Of a stretch of 39,854 nt of DNA, positions 8,330 to 17,600 are shown in pieces. Numbering within the stretch: the stretch's first letter is position 1; each line of letters starts with the position of its first letter. This DNA comes from Tychonema bourrellyi FEM_GT703. Its GTDB lineage: Bacteria; Cyanobacteriota; Cyanobacteriia; Cyanobacteriales; Microcoleaceae. Made by a program: the position numbers and the translations under genes. The stretch is taken from contig NZ_NXIB02000013.1 in NCBI RefSeq assembly GCF_002412335.2, positions 23,522 through 63,375 on the forward strand, read 5' to 3'. Under the pieces are notes generated by a model, which was not told the origin of the DNA, did not search any database, and worked only from the letters and a program-made list of their open reading frames with translations.

Positions 8330-9031
8330 ATGACCAAATCCCAAAAACCGATCGTTATTGCTCCATCCATATTATCAGCCGATTTTAGCCGTCTTGGAGC
8401 AGAGATTCAAGCTGTCGATCAAGCTGGGGCTGACTGGATTCACGTAGATGTGATGGATGGTCGCTTTGTTCCTAATATTACGATCGGACCGCTGATTGTT
8501 GAGGCAATTCGTCCTGTTACTACCAAAATCATCGATGTCCACTTGATGATTGTGGAGCCGGAGAAGTATGTCGAGGACTTTGCTAAGGCTGGTGCTGATA
8601 TTATTTCGGTTCACGCTGAGCACAATGCTTCGCCTCACTTGCACCGTACCCTGGGTCAAATTCGGGAATTGGGCAAGAAAGCAGGTGTGGTTCTCAATCC
8701 TTCGACGCCACTGGAGTTGATTGAGTATGTGCTGGAACTTTGCGATTTGGTGCTGATTATGAGCGTCAATCCGGGTTTTGGTGGTCAAAGTTTTATTCCG
8801 ACTGTTTTGCCGAAAATTCGCCAGTTGCGCCAAATGTGCGATGAGAGAGGTCTCGATCCTTGGATTGAGGTGGATGGTGGTTTGAAGGTGGACAATACTT
8901 GGCAGGTGCTGGAAGCTGGCGCAAATGCGATCGTGGCTGGTTCTGCTGTGTTTAAGGCGAAGGATTATGCAGGTGCGATCGAGGGTATCCGCAACAGCAA
9001 GCGTCCGACTCCACAGTTGGCTGCTGTTTAA
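8330..9031 (+). CDS. rpe: Ribulose-phosphate 3-epimerase
   Basis: Interconverts ribulose-5-phosphate and xylulose-5-phosphate in the Calvin cycle and pentose phosphate pathway. 233 residues, TIM barrel, usual length. Signature blocks in order: [68 protein letters not shown] and AGSAVF. The metal-binding His/Asp residues (D in DVMDG, H in DVHLM, D in EVDGG) are all present. AGGAGA precedes the ATG. Monocistronic; repeats follow. Confidence 0.97.
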   Translation: MTKSQKPIVIAPSILSADFSRLGAEIQAVDQAGADWIHVDVMDGRFVPNITIGPLIVEAIRPVTTKIIDVHLMIVEPEKYVEDFAKAGADIISVHAEHNASPHLHRTLGQIRELGKKAGVVLNPSTPLELIEYVLELCDLVLIMSVNPGFGGQSFIPTVLPKIRQLRQMCDERGLDPWIEVDGGLKVDNTWQVLEAGANAIVAGSAVFKAKDYAGAIEGIRNSKRPTPQLAAV

Positions 9032-9058
9032 CTAAGGATCGCAGATTAAATAACTTGT

Positions 9059-9149
9059 GTAGGTTGGGTTGCCCTTCGACTCCGCTCAGGAACCGGGACG
9101 AAACCCAACGCCTTGGGAATGTTGGGTTTCATGCTTCAACCCAACCTAC
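9059..9149. repeat. Inverted-repeat element of the GTAGGTTGGGTT family
   Basis: The ends GTAGGTTGGGTT (9059) and AACCCAACCTAC (to 9149) are perfect inverted repeats, with a nested CGAAACCCAAC / GTTGGGTTTC pair. A relative lies at 22756-22836. It sits directly after rpe and may serve as its transcription end. Confidence 0.85.
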
Positions 9150-9200
9150 GGAAGTCAATGTTATTTAATTCTCAATCCTAACATCTTCTACTATTCTCAA

Positions 9201-9312
9201 GAACAGGCAAGATGCCTGTTCCACGAAGAGTAAAATTGATTGTGGGCTGGGCTGGGAGCCCGCCCATGAAAAGCTTTTTCTGGTTTTCATTGTTCCCAGC
9301 CTGGAGGCTGGG
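9201..9312. repeat. Single palindrome copies after rpe
   Basis: GAACAGGCAAGATGCCTGTTC begins near 9201 and is the same core as in the 72-bp repeat at 3257. It is followed by two G/C-rich imperfect hairpins (GGGAGCCCGCCC and CCCAGCCTGGAGGCTGGG). No coding signal was seen here. Confidence 0.7.
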
Positions 9313-9345
9313 AAAGTATTTCTAGAGGCTGTGTCTCGTAACGCT

Positions 9346-9667
9346 TTGACATACTCCCCGTCGTAAACGAGCGGGGATTCTTGACACTTCATCGGATGAT
9401 GCAACGCCCGGTTGTCTTACTCTTCCGACCTGTCCGTTTAGAGTCGTGGCAATGCCCTATCCCGACTATATGTATCGTTTTGTTTTAACTAACAATACTT
9501 TTGTTTTGCTTCCAGGTTGGATTATAACCATTGCCCTTCAGTCTTTCCCTATTTCTTGAGCAGTCCCGGTTTCAACTCTGATGAGTATATATCGCTGCAC
9601 TCTTAGGCGGGGATTTCAACCACCTACATTCTAGCACAAAGCCGTCCTGGAAGGACGGGGCTTCAAA
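9346..9667 (-). mobile_element. Deletion derivative of an IS200/IS605-type element with omega-RNA-like right end
   Basis: Read on the minus strand the segment opens with the subterminal hairpin GCCCCGTCC-TTCCA-GGACGGC and closes with GAATCCCCGC...GACGGGGAGTATGTCAA. These are end structures typical of cyanobacterial IS200/IS605/TnpB elements, with a TCAA-type right cleavage site and a TTGAA-like left site. The ~320-bp body lacks tnpA and most of tnpB; only a short relic resembling a TnpB C-terminus (LNGQVGRVRQP...SDEVSRIPAR) reads through. In such elements the 3' end also encodes the omega RNA that guides TnpB, so the remnant could still produce one (inference). Confidence 0.65.
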
Positions 9668-9685
9668 CCCAATTTCTTGGTGAAA

Positions 9686-10468
9686 CTATTTGGAGAGACT
9701 AGCGAGAATGGTTTCCATTTCAGCAAGCTCGATCGCCCCGGAGAAGGTTTTGCCGTTCATAATAAAGAACGGAGTGCCTTCTATTCCCAATTTTTGAGCT
9801 AGTTGCACGTCTTTCTGAATGGCGGCTTCGGCGGCGGGACTGTTGCGATCGGTGTTGAATTTATCTACTTTGAGATTGAGTTTTTGGGCAAGAGATCCGT
9901 AAAGTTCCTCCCCTAACTGTTTTTGTCCCTCAAACAAAGCATCGTAGTATTCCCAGAATTTGCCTTGCTGTTGGGCGGCCCAGGCTGCTTTGGCTGCTGG
10001 TAGCGCTTGAGGATGAATTGAGGTTAGGGGAAAATGTTTGTAGGCTAAAGTAACTTTGTCCTGGTGTTTTTCCATAAACTGCTTGACTGTATCGTGAGCG
10101 CGGGCGCAAAACGGACATTGAAAATCGGAAAATTCTAACAGTACAATCTGTTGTGAGGCTGCACCGGTATTGGGAGAATCGCCGATCGAAGATTTAGGAT
10201 TAGTTTTCATCTCCTGCAAAAATGACTGCTGCGCTGCTTTGAGAGACTGCTGCTTTTCTTGCTGATATGCTTGTACCGACTCCAAAATTGCTTGCGGGTT
10301 TTCGCGGATAATCTGCAAGACTTGTTCTTTTAACTTGGGATCGACTGGATTGCCACCGGCTGACTGGGCGGGGGAACAACCGATGAATATGAGGCAAACT
10401 GCTAAGAGTACACTCAAGCCCACGGCTTGCTGGCTGCGGAGTTTTCGCCAAATAGAGGATATGTTCAT
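9686..10468 (-). CDS. DsbA-like thiol-disulfide oxidoreductase, probable lipoprotein
   Basis: 260 residues from ATG 10468; the open frame further upstream is heptamer repeat DNA and is excluded. Signal peptide with possible lipobox FIGC (C31): [20 protein letters not shown] helical segment (~45-90) precedes the thioredoxin fold with active site CPFC (C118, C121, in [14 protein letters not shown]), a helical insert, and the cis-Pro loop [12 protein letters not shown]. The DSBA_2/Thioredoxin_4 family catalyses or isomerises disulfides in the periplasm or thylakoid lumen. It stands alone; the hairpin at 10599 separates it from the gene upstream. Confidence 0.88.
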   Translation of the reverse strand: MNISSIWRKLRSQQAVGLSVLLAVCLIFIGCSPAQSAGGNPVDPKLKEQVLQIIRENPQAILESVQAYQQEKQQSLKAAQQSFLQEMKTNPKSSIGDSPNTGAASQQIVLLEFSDFQCPFCARAHDTVKQFMEKHQDKVTLAYKHFPLTSIHPQALPAAKAAWAAQQQGKFWEYYDALFEGQKQLGEELYGSLAQKLNLKVDKFNTDRNSPAAEAAIQKDVQLAQKLGIEGTPFFIMNGKTFSGAIELAEMETILASLSK

Positions 10469-10502
10469 CTTTTTTTCTAATTCACGGCAACACTTCATCC
10501 TA

Positions 10503-10576
10503 CATTGGGAATTGGGAATTGGGAATTGGGCATGGGGCATTGGGGATTGGGAATTGGGGATTGGGGATTGGCTTTA
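10503..10576. repeat. Heptamer array (TTGGGAA/TTGGGGA)n
   Basis: Low-complexity copies of GGGAATT/GGGGATT heptamers directly upstream of the DsbA-like gene, of the same STRR type as at 3785 but in the opposite orientation. Confidence 0.85.
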
Positions 10577-10598
10577 ATACAGCGTCAGAATAAAATGT

Positions 10599-10630
10599 TA
10601 AAGGGCGATCGCACTGACGATCGCCCTTTA
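10599..10630 (-). terminator. Strong hairpin after the CsbD/lipoprotein gene group
   Basis: TAAAGGGCGATCG / CGATCGCCCTTTA form a perfect 13-bp stem with a 6-nt loop (CACTGA on the plus strand), about 40 bp past the stop of the 10673 gene. The outer A/T pairs give a T-run on either strand. It is built from a HIP1-like core. Confidence 0.75.
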
Positions 10631-10672
10631 TTTGCTTTCAACATTAACTTTTAGGCTTGTCTGAATGCGAGA

Positions 10673-11185
10673 CTATTTGCGGTTGGTGAGCCACTTGGCA
10701 GCAACTATCCCCAAAATACCCGCCACAATTGGATTTCCCAAAAACTTCATCAAACTGGGCTGTTCGGCTAACACTTCTCGGAAAACATCCGGGTGATTGT
10801 GATAGGTAAACGAGGCTAGTTTGGTAACATCGTCAGCATTCATTCGGCTAGCGTTGTGAGTAGAAAGCCCTAGCTGTTGTTCCAAGGTGCGATCGTTCAA
10901 TCCTCTCTTGCTCAAATGCTTGAGAAATTCCCGCGCCACGTCATCCCGTTCATTGGGTTTAATTTGGGCGATCGCTTTTTGCAATTCCGGTTCCAATTGA
11001 GCAGGTGGCAAGGAGTCGTGATTCAGAGAATGACCAAATAATTGTTTGCGCTCCTGGGGCGAAGTTCGCTGAGCAAAATCATCAAAGTTTTCGTATTCTT
11101 GGGCGGATGTTTCTGGCATCATTTCTCGATCGCCACTTGCCAAATCGCTCATGATTTGACGCTTGTAATTATCGCTGGTACTCAT
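10673..11185 (-). CDS. Conserved cyanobacterial protein of unknown function
   Basis: 170 residues from ATG 11185 (MSTSDNYKRQIMSDL). Acidic and polar, with no signal peptide; a hydrophobic C-terminal segment (FLGNPIVAGILGIVAAKWL) ends TNRK, so it may be tail-anchored. The middle contains DDVAREFLKHLSKRGL and DVTKLASFTYHNHPDVFREVL, helical and without recognised catalytic motifs. It lies downstream of a small lipoprotein and a CsbD-like protein in the same direction, suggesting an envelope or general stress role (inference). Confidence 0.75.
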   Translation of the reverse strand: MSTSDNYKRQIMSDLASGDREMMPETSAQEYENFDDFAQRTSPQERKQLFGHSLNHDSLPPAQLEPELQKAIAQIKPNERDDVAREFLKHLSKRGLNDRTLEQQLGLSTHNASRMNADDVTKLASFTYHNHPDVFREVLAEQPSLMKFLGNPIVAGILGIVAAKWLTNRK

Positions 11186-11298
11186 CGTAATTATTTTCCA
11201 ATCTAGACAACATCTGTGTCTCAAACAGAGACTTGTTTGCCAATAATTAGTGGTATACTAAACCACAAATTGGCGATATTCGCAACTTACAAACTCGG

Positions 11299-11742
11299 TC
11301 AAGACTTGTATTCAATCTGATTCGATTGCTGGTCGTATTTGGCAGTCAAAATCAGTTTTTTATCTGGCGCATAAACCAAAACACTGACATCCTGATTCGG
11401 AAAATTTTTGTGAAAACCTTGTGCTAAAGATTTCGCCAAATCCTTGACTTCTGTAGGGCGGACTTGCGGGGTAATCACAACTCCCAACTTGTTGTTGTCA
11501 CGCACGTAGGCATCCTGAACCAGTCCATTAGCTGTCTTTGTTACCCATTGACCAAAATCTTGGCCTGCTGCGGTATTCCCGCGTTCTAGCTGCGCGTAAC
11601 TACCCCGACTACCACCAATCGCTACAGGTGCACTCATCGGTTTTTGAGCTGAAACACTTGTCGTGCAAGCTGTGGTAAAGCTTAGTATTAAAACCAAAAG
11701 TAGCCCAACAATTATTTGGCGGCTCTGCTGAAGTAAATTCAC
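11299..11742 (-). CDS. Small lipoprotein, unknown function
   Basis: 147 residues from GTG 11742, preceded by a strong GGAGG. Signal peptide IVGLLLVLILSFTTAC, with probable lipidated C26. The mature part is a compact alpha/beta domain (LGVVITPQVRPTEVKDLAKSL, DVSVLVYAPDKKLILTAKYD) reminiscent of sporulation- or BON-like small periplasmic domains, though no family can be asserted. It sits between the csbD-like gene and the 170-residue protein; the hairpin at 11778 may reduce read-through from csbD. Confidence 0.75.
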   Translation of the reverse strand: MNLLQQSRQIIVGLLLVLILSFTTACTTSVSAQKPMSAPVAIGGSRGSYAQLERGNTAAGQDFGQWVTKTANGLVQDAYVRDNNKLGVVITPQVRPTEVKDLAKSLAQGFHKNFPNQDVSVLVYAPDKKLILTAKYDQQSNQIEYKS

Positions 11743-11777
11743 CTTTTTTCCTCCATTTTAAAAACATTTTGAAGAGT

Positions 11778-11806
11778 TGAAAGGGTCTGGCATTGAGACC
11801 CTTTCA
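11778..11806 (-). terminator. Hairpin directly after the csbD-like gene
   Basis: TGAAAGGGTCT / AGACCCTTTCA form a perfect 11-bp stem with a 7-nt loop, 8 bp past the csbD stop. On the minus strand a T-rich stretch follows after ~12 nt. It is a terminator or attenuator that would let csbD be expressed more strongly than the genes after it. Confidence 0.7.
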
Positions 11807-11813
11807 CCAAATG

Positions 11814-12002
11814 TTAGGCTTTGTCTATTACATCTTTGACGGCATCTTTTGCGTCTTGGACTGCGTGGCTCGTTTCAGCTTGTTTTTGTTTGGCTTTGCC
11901 TTCTGCTTTATCCTTGGGGTCGCCAGTCACATTACCTAGAGTTTCTTGAGCTGCGCCTTCGACATTTTTGGCAGTTGCCTTGGCTCTATCTTCAATACTC
12001 AT
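11814..12002 (-). CDS. CsbD-family stress protein
   Basis: 62 residues: MSIEDRAKATAKNVEGAAQE, then a TLGNVTGDPKDKAEGKAKQ core matching the CsbD family (small, Lys/Ala/Glu-rich, unstructured or helical proteins induced by general stress). AAGGAGA stands 6 bp before the ATG. Upregulation in stress is known for the family in Bacillus and some cyanobacteria; nothing in this sequence shows it directly. Confidence 0.9.
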   Translation of the reverse strand: MSIEDRAKATAKNVEGAAQETLGNVTGDPKDKAEGKAKQKQAETSHAVQDAKDAVKDVIDKA

Positions 12003-12123
12003 GGGTTTCTCCTTGTCTGTATTTAGTCTGAGAATTTGTACTTAAATTAATAGTATTGGTTCAGGCTCTTATTTGCACTCCCTCTGTAGGTAGAACAAGT
12101 CAATCGATTTTAGAGTTTAGAGT

Positions 12124-12407
12124 TTAGATTTTAGATTGAAGAATAGGAGATTGAAGAATTGATGGAGGATTAATCGACTGAAAATTATCCATATCCTCAT
12201 CAGAGTAGCTGCGGATACGCGACAGCAGTTGCGTGATGCCAAAATCATTCACAGCTTGTTGATAGCCGCGGTTATATAGCAATCCTAAATGAGTCGTAAA
12301 GATTTTCACCCCACCCCAACCCTCCCCTTATTAAGGGGAGGGGGTAAGAAGTTCACAAATGATTTAGGATTGCTATATTCGTTGCCGTCGTTCACAGGCT
12401 TTATCAT
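12124..12407 (-). pseudogene. Small gene split by a MITE; reading frame restored if the MITE is removed
   Basis: ATG at 12407 with AAGGAG upstream starts MIKPVNDGNEY and then runs into repeat DNA and a stop. The frame after the repeat continues NRGYQQAVNDFGITQLLSRI and DEDMDNFQ to a TAA at 12124. Deleting 101 bp (the element plus one TA copy) joins GAA-TAT to AAC-CGC and gives one uninterrupted frame of about 60 residues. The product is unrecognised, small and acidic. The second part still has an ATG at 12309 inside the element, so a truncated product is conceivable. Confidence 0.75.
12275..12377. mobile_element. ~100-bp MITE with TATAGCAATCCTAAAT terminal inverted repeats
   Basis: Ends TATAGCAATCCTAAAT (12275) and ATTTAGGATTGCTATA (to 12377) are inverted repeats. 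The interior holds CTCCCCTTATTAAGGGGAG, a perfect hairpin in a C/G-rich stretch. TA appears duplicated at the borders, as expected for elements mobilised by IS630/Tc1-type transposases (inference). No coding capacity. Confidence 0.85.
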
Positions 12408-12439
12408 AGGAATTGTCTCCTTGTGTATGTGGGGAGCCA

Positions 12440-12578
12440 TCAGCCAGCGCGGGCCCGACGAAAGTTCAGCGCTGGCTTTAGCTTGTCAGCATTCATTTTG
12501 GAGCAAGCAGCCAGAGAACGTCAAAAGGAAATGAAACAACAGCCCCCGCCATCGGATGAGAAGCAGGAGAAGAGTTGA
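12440..12578 (+). other. Possible 3' fragment of a gene
   Basis: The plus frame ending at TGA 12578 reads AFILEQAARERQKEMKQQ and PPPSDEKQEKS, an amphipathic charged tail that looks like a real protein C-terminus. It has no recognisable start or upstream domain. Low support. The remainder of 12003-12684 otherwise holds the split gene and repeats. Confidence 0.2.
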
Positions 12579-12606
12579 GTGCAGTTTGTGCGATCGCTTT
12601 TTTAAT

Positions 12607-12669
12607 TAAGTAGCTGGACAAAAACAAACAATGACATTGTTTGTTTGTTTATTTATGTCCGGCTACTTA
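12607..12669 (-). repeat. Long imperfect hairpin after the M28 peptidase gene
   Basis: AAGTAGCTGGACA pairs with TGTCCGGCTACTT, with an inner CAAACAATG/CATTGTTTG stem. It starts about 16 bp past the peptidase stop and may serve as its terminator. Ends of this type also flank small transposable elements in cyanobacteria, so a MITE is the alternative. Confidence 0.6.
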
Positions 12670-12684
12670 GTTGACAATTCCCAA

Positions 12685-13710
12685 TTACTGAATTTCCAAT
12701 AACTTAGCAGTAGCATTCACCACAATTTGAGCAGAACCGGCAAAGAAAACGCGATCGATAGTTGCTAAAGTATCGGTAGATTTGTGATAATGAGGCGATC
12801 GCAAATTTGCCGTATCAGTCACCAAAACCGCACCAACTCCCTTATACCAAAAAGGCGCATGATCGCTCCGCAAAACATCAGGAGTCAACACCCCTTTCAA
12901 AGGCACCGGCAACGTCATAATTGGTGGTAAATTAGTTGTTCCAGACTCCGCAAAAGCTCCCAATAGCAACGGATGTTCCGCATCACCAACCACTGCGATA
13001 AACTCTCCCTTGTCCGAAGAAGTCATCCCCGTGGCATCTAAAACAGGTTTTGGTGTCAACCCTTGGGGATATCGCTGACATCCCGAAGTATGACAGGCAT
13101 AACCTACCATATCCAAGACTATCACTCCCTGTAAATCTTTCAACCTTCCTGCATTACCAGTAAATGCTAAACTACCTAAAAGTCCGATTTCTTCTCTATC
13201 AAAAAATGCTACTTGCAGTGTCCGATGTGTGGGACGAGAAGCTAGCAGCCGCGCTACTTCTAAAACTGCGGCAACTCCCGTAGCATTGTCATCAACACCG
13301 GGTGATTTTTGTACAGTGTCATAGTGGGCCGCCACCAGAATTGCACCAGCCTTTGAATCCGTACCTTTTCTTTCGGCGAAGACGTTGATTCCTCCATCGA
13401 AGGGCTGTAATTGCGGGGAAAATCCCGATATTTGCAGTTGTTGGGAAATGTAGTTTTTGCTGAAAGTGCGATCGGCATCGACCTCGCGTTCTCCTGCTAA
13501 ACTTGTAACGTGTTTCCACAAACGAGACTCGTCAATTTGGGGAAAATTAACTGCTAGTTTTTCAGGAAATGCTGAAGGAGAGGAGTTTTGGGAAATGCCA
13601 ATCTCACTCCGAACTTCGGGGACTGGCGACAAATTCTGCCAGGAATAGGAACCCCAACCGACAGCCCCAAACGCAAATATAAATAGAACTATCCAAATCA
13701 ATTGTTTCAT
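12685..13710 (-). CDS. M28-family zinc aminopeptidase, membrane-anchored or secreted
   Basis: 341 residues. The N-terminal hydrophobic segment IWIVLFIFAFGAVGWGSY is a signal anchor or signal peptide. The peptidase M28 domain carries the two-zinc set in order: VAAHYDT (His), GVDDNATGVA (bridging Asp), FFDREEIGLLGS (catalytic Glu and Glu ligand), VIVLDMVGYAC (Asp) and SPHYHKSTDT (His). Family members remove N-terminal residues from peptides outside the cytoplasm. Monocistronic; downstream hairpin at 12607, upstream the decayed IS. Confidence 0.9.
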   Translation of the reverse strand: MKQLIWIVLFIFAFGAVGWGSYSWQNLSPVPEVRSEIGISQNSSPSAFPEKLAVNFPQIDESRLWKHVTSLAGEREVDADRTFSKNYISQQLQISGFSPQLQPFDGGINVFAERKGTDSKAGAILVAAHYDTVQKSPGVDDNATGVAAVLEVARLLASRPTHRTLQVAFFDREEIGLLGSLAFTGNAGRLKDLQGVIVLDMVGYACHTSGCQRYPQGLTPKPVLDATGMTSSDKGEFIAVVGDAEHPLLLGAFAESGTTNLPPIMTLPVPLKGVLTPDVLRSDHAPFWYKGVGAVLVTDTANLRSPHYHKSTDTLATIDRVFFAGSAQIVVNATAKLLEIQ

Positions 13711-13773
13711 TAATATGTCAATCTTGTCTTATTTAAGAAATTAGGAGACACTTATTTAATAAATTAGGAGACG

Positions 13774-14634
13774 GCAGTGCCCATTCGTGTCAACTTAAAC
13801 AGTTGACTCCCAAATTTCTCGCTCGATGGCGGCATTGTCCCGGTGCCGCTTTCGCTCTTGTTTAATCAGACCCAACATTTTATGATGCTCGACTAAGTAG
13901 GTGACTGCATCTGTCATTTTACCCCTTAATAAATAATGTGAAAAATGATATAATCCACGAAATACCATCTCTACTGAAATGCGTTCTTTGGGTTGACCTA
14001 ACTCCACGGCTACTGATGAACATAAATCATTGATAACTGCATAAAATATCCAAGTAGCATAGACTTGAATTTCTACCCCATTATTTCCACCCACCCATAA
14101 ATAAGATAACCCTAGCAAACGTTTGGTAAGTAAAAATGCCTCTTCTACTCTCCAGCGACGGCGATACAATTCGCATACCTGTCTTGCCGATAATTTTTGT
14201 GGGTTTTTTACATTCGTAAGGTAGTAGTACCAAGTTTTCCCCCATAATACAGATACTAAGCGAACCTGATGATTGCAGGGGTTCGAGCGGTACAGCCCCA
14301 TTTTTATTATTTCATCTTTATACAGGGTTCCACTCGATAATGTACGGATAACGACCTAGGCTGTTTTCTTTCTTAGCCTCGTTACGAAAAACTTTCCACT
14401 ATCAGTAAAAGCATCAAACCACTACACCTCGACGCAGGTCTGGATTACCCGATCGCCCTGGACCTTTTCGGCTCATAAAATTGAGTGCCTATGTCACACT
14501 CTGATACTTGGTCTGATTTTAACCCCGCTTGAGTGCCAGCCGCGCAAGTGAGTTGTCGTATTAAGCGATCGTCACTTTCATTGCTCGTGCGATCGCATCC
14601 TAAATTTCTTAAGTTGACACCAATGCACTGCCGT
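13774..14634. mobile_element. Decayed IS4-type insertion sequence
   Basis: Both ends carry the same sequence in inverted orientation: TTAAGTTGACACCAATG at 14608 and its complement CATTCGTGTCAACTTAA ending at 13798, each followed outward by GCAGTGCCG or GCACTGCCG. The interior (~0.8 kb) is shorter than a complete element of this family (usually 1.3-1.5 kb) and holds only the 3' part of the transposase. A third, solo copy of the end lies at 1665. No clear target duplication was identified. Confidence 0.7.
13795..14418 (-). pseudogene. IS4-family transposase, 5'-deleted and with nonsense codons
   Basis: The intact C-terminal 168 residues (LYRSNPCNHQVRLVSVLWG, NPQKLSARQVCELYRRRWRV, then EEAFLLTKRLLGLSYLWVGG) contain the Y-(2)-R-(3)-E-type signature of IS4 transposases (YRRRWRVEEAF). 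Upstream in the same frame FDAFTDSGKFFVTRLRKKTA is followed by TAG, then VVIRTLSSGTLYKDEIIKMG. An earlier TAG precedes WFDAF. The DDE domain start and N-terminus are missing, so the enzyme is dead. Confidence 0.8.
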
Positions 14635-14681
14635 ATCCCTACCTTTGAGGCAGGGGTTGAAACCCCTGCCGAACTACCGGA

Positions 14682-17600
14682 CTAAACCAATACGTTGAAA
14701 TCCTGAGCAGTTAGCAAGCTCGATCGCACGCCCTTGAGAATAGCCAAAACTTCACCAGTACCAGCAAGGCTAATTGATGCCGATCCATTAGTTTGAGTAA
14801 ACGACAGTTGACCAAAGTCCAAACCGCCCGCCAAAACTAGCACATCAACTCCTTGGGTGAAGTCAACAATCGTGTCCAAACCACTGCCATCTGTCAACAA
14901 GAAACTGTTGCTACCGTCGCCACCAATCAGAGTATCGTTGCCAAGGCCACCAAACAGCAAGTCATCGCCAAAGTCACCAAACAAGACATCATCGCCACTG
15001 CCACCAAGTAAGGAATCGTTATCGTCGCCACCACACAGAGTGTCATTACCTTGATCGCCAAAGAGGACATCGTTGCCGATGCCGCCCAACATGACATCAT
15101 CACCTTTGCCACCGTAGGATAAATCATCACCTTCATCGCCAGAGATGGAGTCATTGCCACGATTACCATAAATGATATCGTTGCCGCGATCGGCAAAGAT
15201 CAGGTCAAAGCCTTTGCCACCAAGGAGAGTATCGTTATCAATACCTCCGTAGACAGTATCGTTGCCGATATTGCCATTGATATAGTCACCGCCCTGTCGC
15301 CCAAAGATCAAATCATTGCCACCCAAGCCGAAGATAGAGTCACGGGCTGCACTACCGACGATGGTATCGTCGCCGTTAGGACCATTGATCACATTACCCC
15401 CGATCGGACTGGCGGACTGATTAGGAGTCTCGACCCTGGGGAAGTCATTTGGACGGACCAAATCAGTCGTTTGCGGGCTCAGAGGAGTAGTTGGTTCTGG
15501 AATCGGAGTCGGCGCAGGAGTCGGTGCAGGAGTCGGCGCAGGAGTCGGTGCAGGAGTCGGTGCAGGAGTCGGTGCAGGAGTCGGTGCAGGAGTCGGAATC
15601 GGAGTCGGTGCAGGAGTCGGTGCAGGAGTCGGAGTCGGGAAGTTCCCGAAATTGATGTTGCTGACAGTAGCCCCAGAAGCGAGCACGATGTCCGCAGGGT
15701 TGGGTGTGCTTTGGGTGAACCCAGTTTGCGCGATTTCCCGGACGCGGTAGGTTCCCGGCGTCAGGTTCGTGAACAAGTAGTTACCACTATTGTCTGTAGT
15801 GGCAGTAACAGGAGTAGGAGCAACTACTCCGGGCGTGACATTAGTTAACTGAATTTGGAAACCGGGCAAACCCAGTTCACCGCTGTCTTGAGTGCCATTG
15901 TTATTGCCGTCTCGGAACTTCAGACCTCGGATCGTACCTGGTTGGGGCAGAAAGTTGCCGAAGTCAACACCAGTAATGCTATTACCACCAACAATCGTCA
16001 CCGGGGCCGGATTAGGAGTAGTCTGCGTCCAGCCATTTTGCTGCACTTCCCTTACCTGGTAAGTGCCTACGGGAATATTGACCAGAGTGTAGTTACCGTT
16101 GGTATCGGTAATAGTCGTGGGTTCGGTCTGTTGAAAGACGCCATCCTGGTTGATATCCAGGAAGATTTGCCAGTTCGGCAGCCCCAATTCCCCAGTATCC
16201 TTGATGCCGTTGTTGTTAGCATCGCTGAATTTTTGCCCGCTAATTGTACTCGACTTGAAGTTGCCGAAGTTAATGTTAGGGATGTCTTGACCGCTGGTGA
16301 CAGTAATATCTGCCGGGTTGGGGGTAGTTTGTGTCCAACCGGTTTGCGGTACTTCCCGCACCTTGTAAGTACCTGCGGGCAAATTGAGGAATTTGTAGTT
16401 GCCGGCGGGATCGGTGTCTGCCTTGGGTTCGTCTGTGTCGAGAGTGCCGTTGTTGTTGGTATCAAGGAAAAATTGCCAGTTGGCTAGTCCGGCTTCCCCT
16501 GCATCCAGGAAGCCACTCTTGTTGATGTCGTTGAACTTGATACCGCTAATCGAGTTGGGCTTGAAGTTGCCGAAGTTGTTGTTTTGGGAGTCTGTGCCAC
16601 TGGCGACGGGGATGGTAAATGCGCCGGAAAGGGTAGGCGTAGCTGCGCTGGCTAGGGGCGTCGTTTGTGTCCAGCCGGTTTGTGGCACTTCCCGGACGTT
16701 GTAGGTGCCTGCTACCAGGTTGGTGAACTGGTATTTGCCGGTGACATCGGTGACAGCGGCGTTGGTGCCTGTTTCGGCTGGTACTACGTCTTGAATGCCG
16801 TTGTTGTTAGCATCCAGGTAGATTGTCCAGCCTCCTAGTGGTTGTTCTGCTGGCAAATCTTGGGTGCCATTCTTGTTGAGGTCATTAAATTTGATCCCGC
16901 CGATTTTGCCTAGCAGGAAGTTACCGAAGTTGGTGGGAGTAGCTGCGGTGTTGGTGATGTTGACACCACTGCTGGCAGTGATGCTGCCAGCGGGGGCAAG
17001 AGTTGACTGCCAACCAGTCTGTGCCACTTCCTTTAGGGTGTAGGTGCCTGGCCCAACATCGGTAAAGGTGTAGTTGCCTGTGGTAGCTGTGGTTTGGGTT
17101 TTGACCACTGCACCGGCGGCGTTAAGTAACTGAATATCAAAAGGAGTTGCCGGTGCAACTTCTCCCGCATCTAGGACACTGTTGCCGTTTTTGTCATCGA
17201 ATTTGGTGCCGCTAATGGTGATGTTTTTGAAGTTACCGAAGTTTGGAACAGCGACAGTTAGACCGCTTTGGAGGGGGATGTCGGCGGGATCGACTGTGGT
17301 TTTTGTGGAACCTGTCGGCACTACTTCGCGGACTCGGTAGGTAGCACCGTCGGTCAGCGGACCAAGGTTAGGGAAGCTGTAAGTACCAGTGGCAGTTGTG
17401 TTTTGGGTGGTGATAGTTGCTCCGGTGACGGAGTTGATTAAGTTGACTGGGATGTTGTCTAATCCGGTATCTCCTGAGTCTTGGACTCCGCTGCCGTTTT
17501 TATCATCAAAGATGAGACCATTAATGGTCATGGACTGGAAGTTGCCAAAGTCTTTGCTGTTAGAGTCAGCAATACCTGTGTTGTAGGGAGTAGCGGTAGC

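Noticed and set aside
9165-9404. Minus-strand 79-codon frame
   Set aside because: It runs through the IS605-type end and intergenic palindromes and has no coherent domain.
15471-15848. Plus-strand Arg/Ser-rich frame
   Set aside because: It is the complement of the PTPAP linker in the adhesin.
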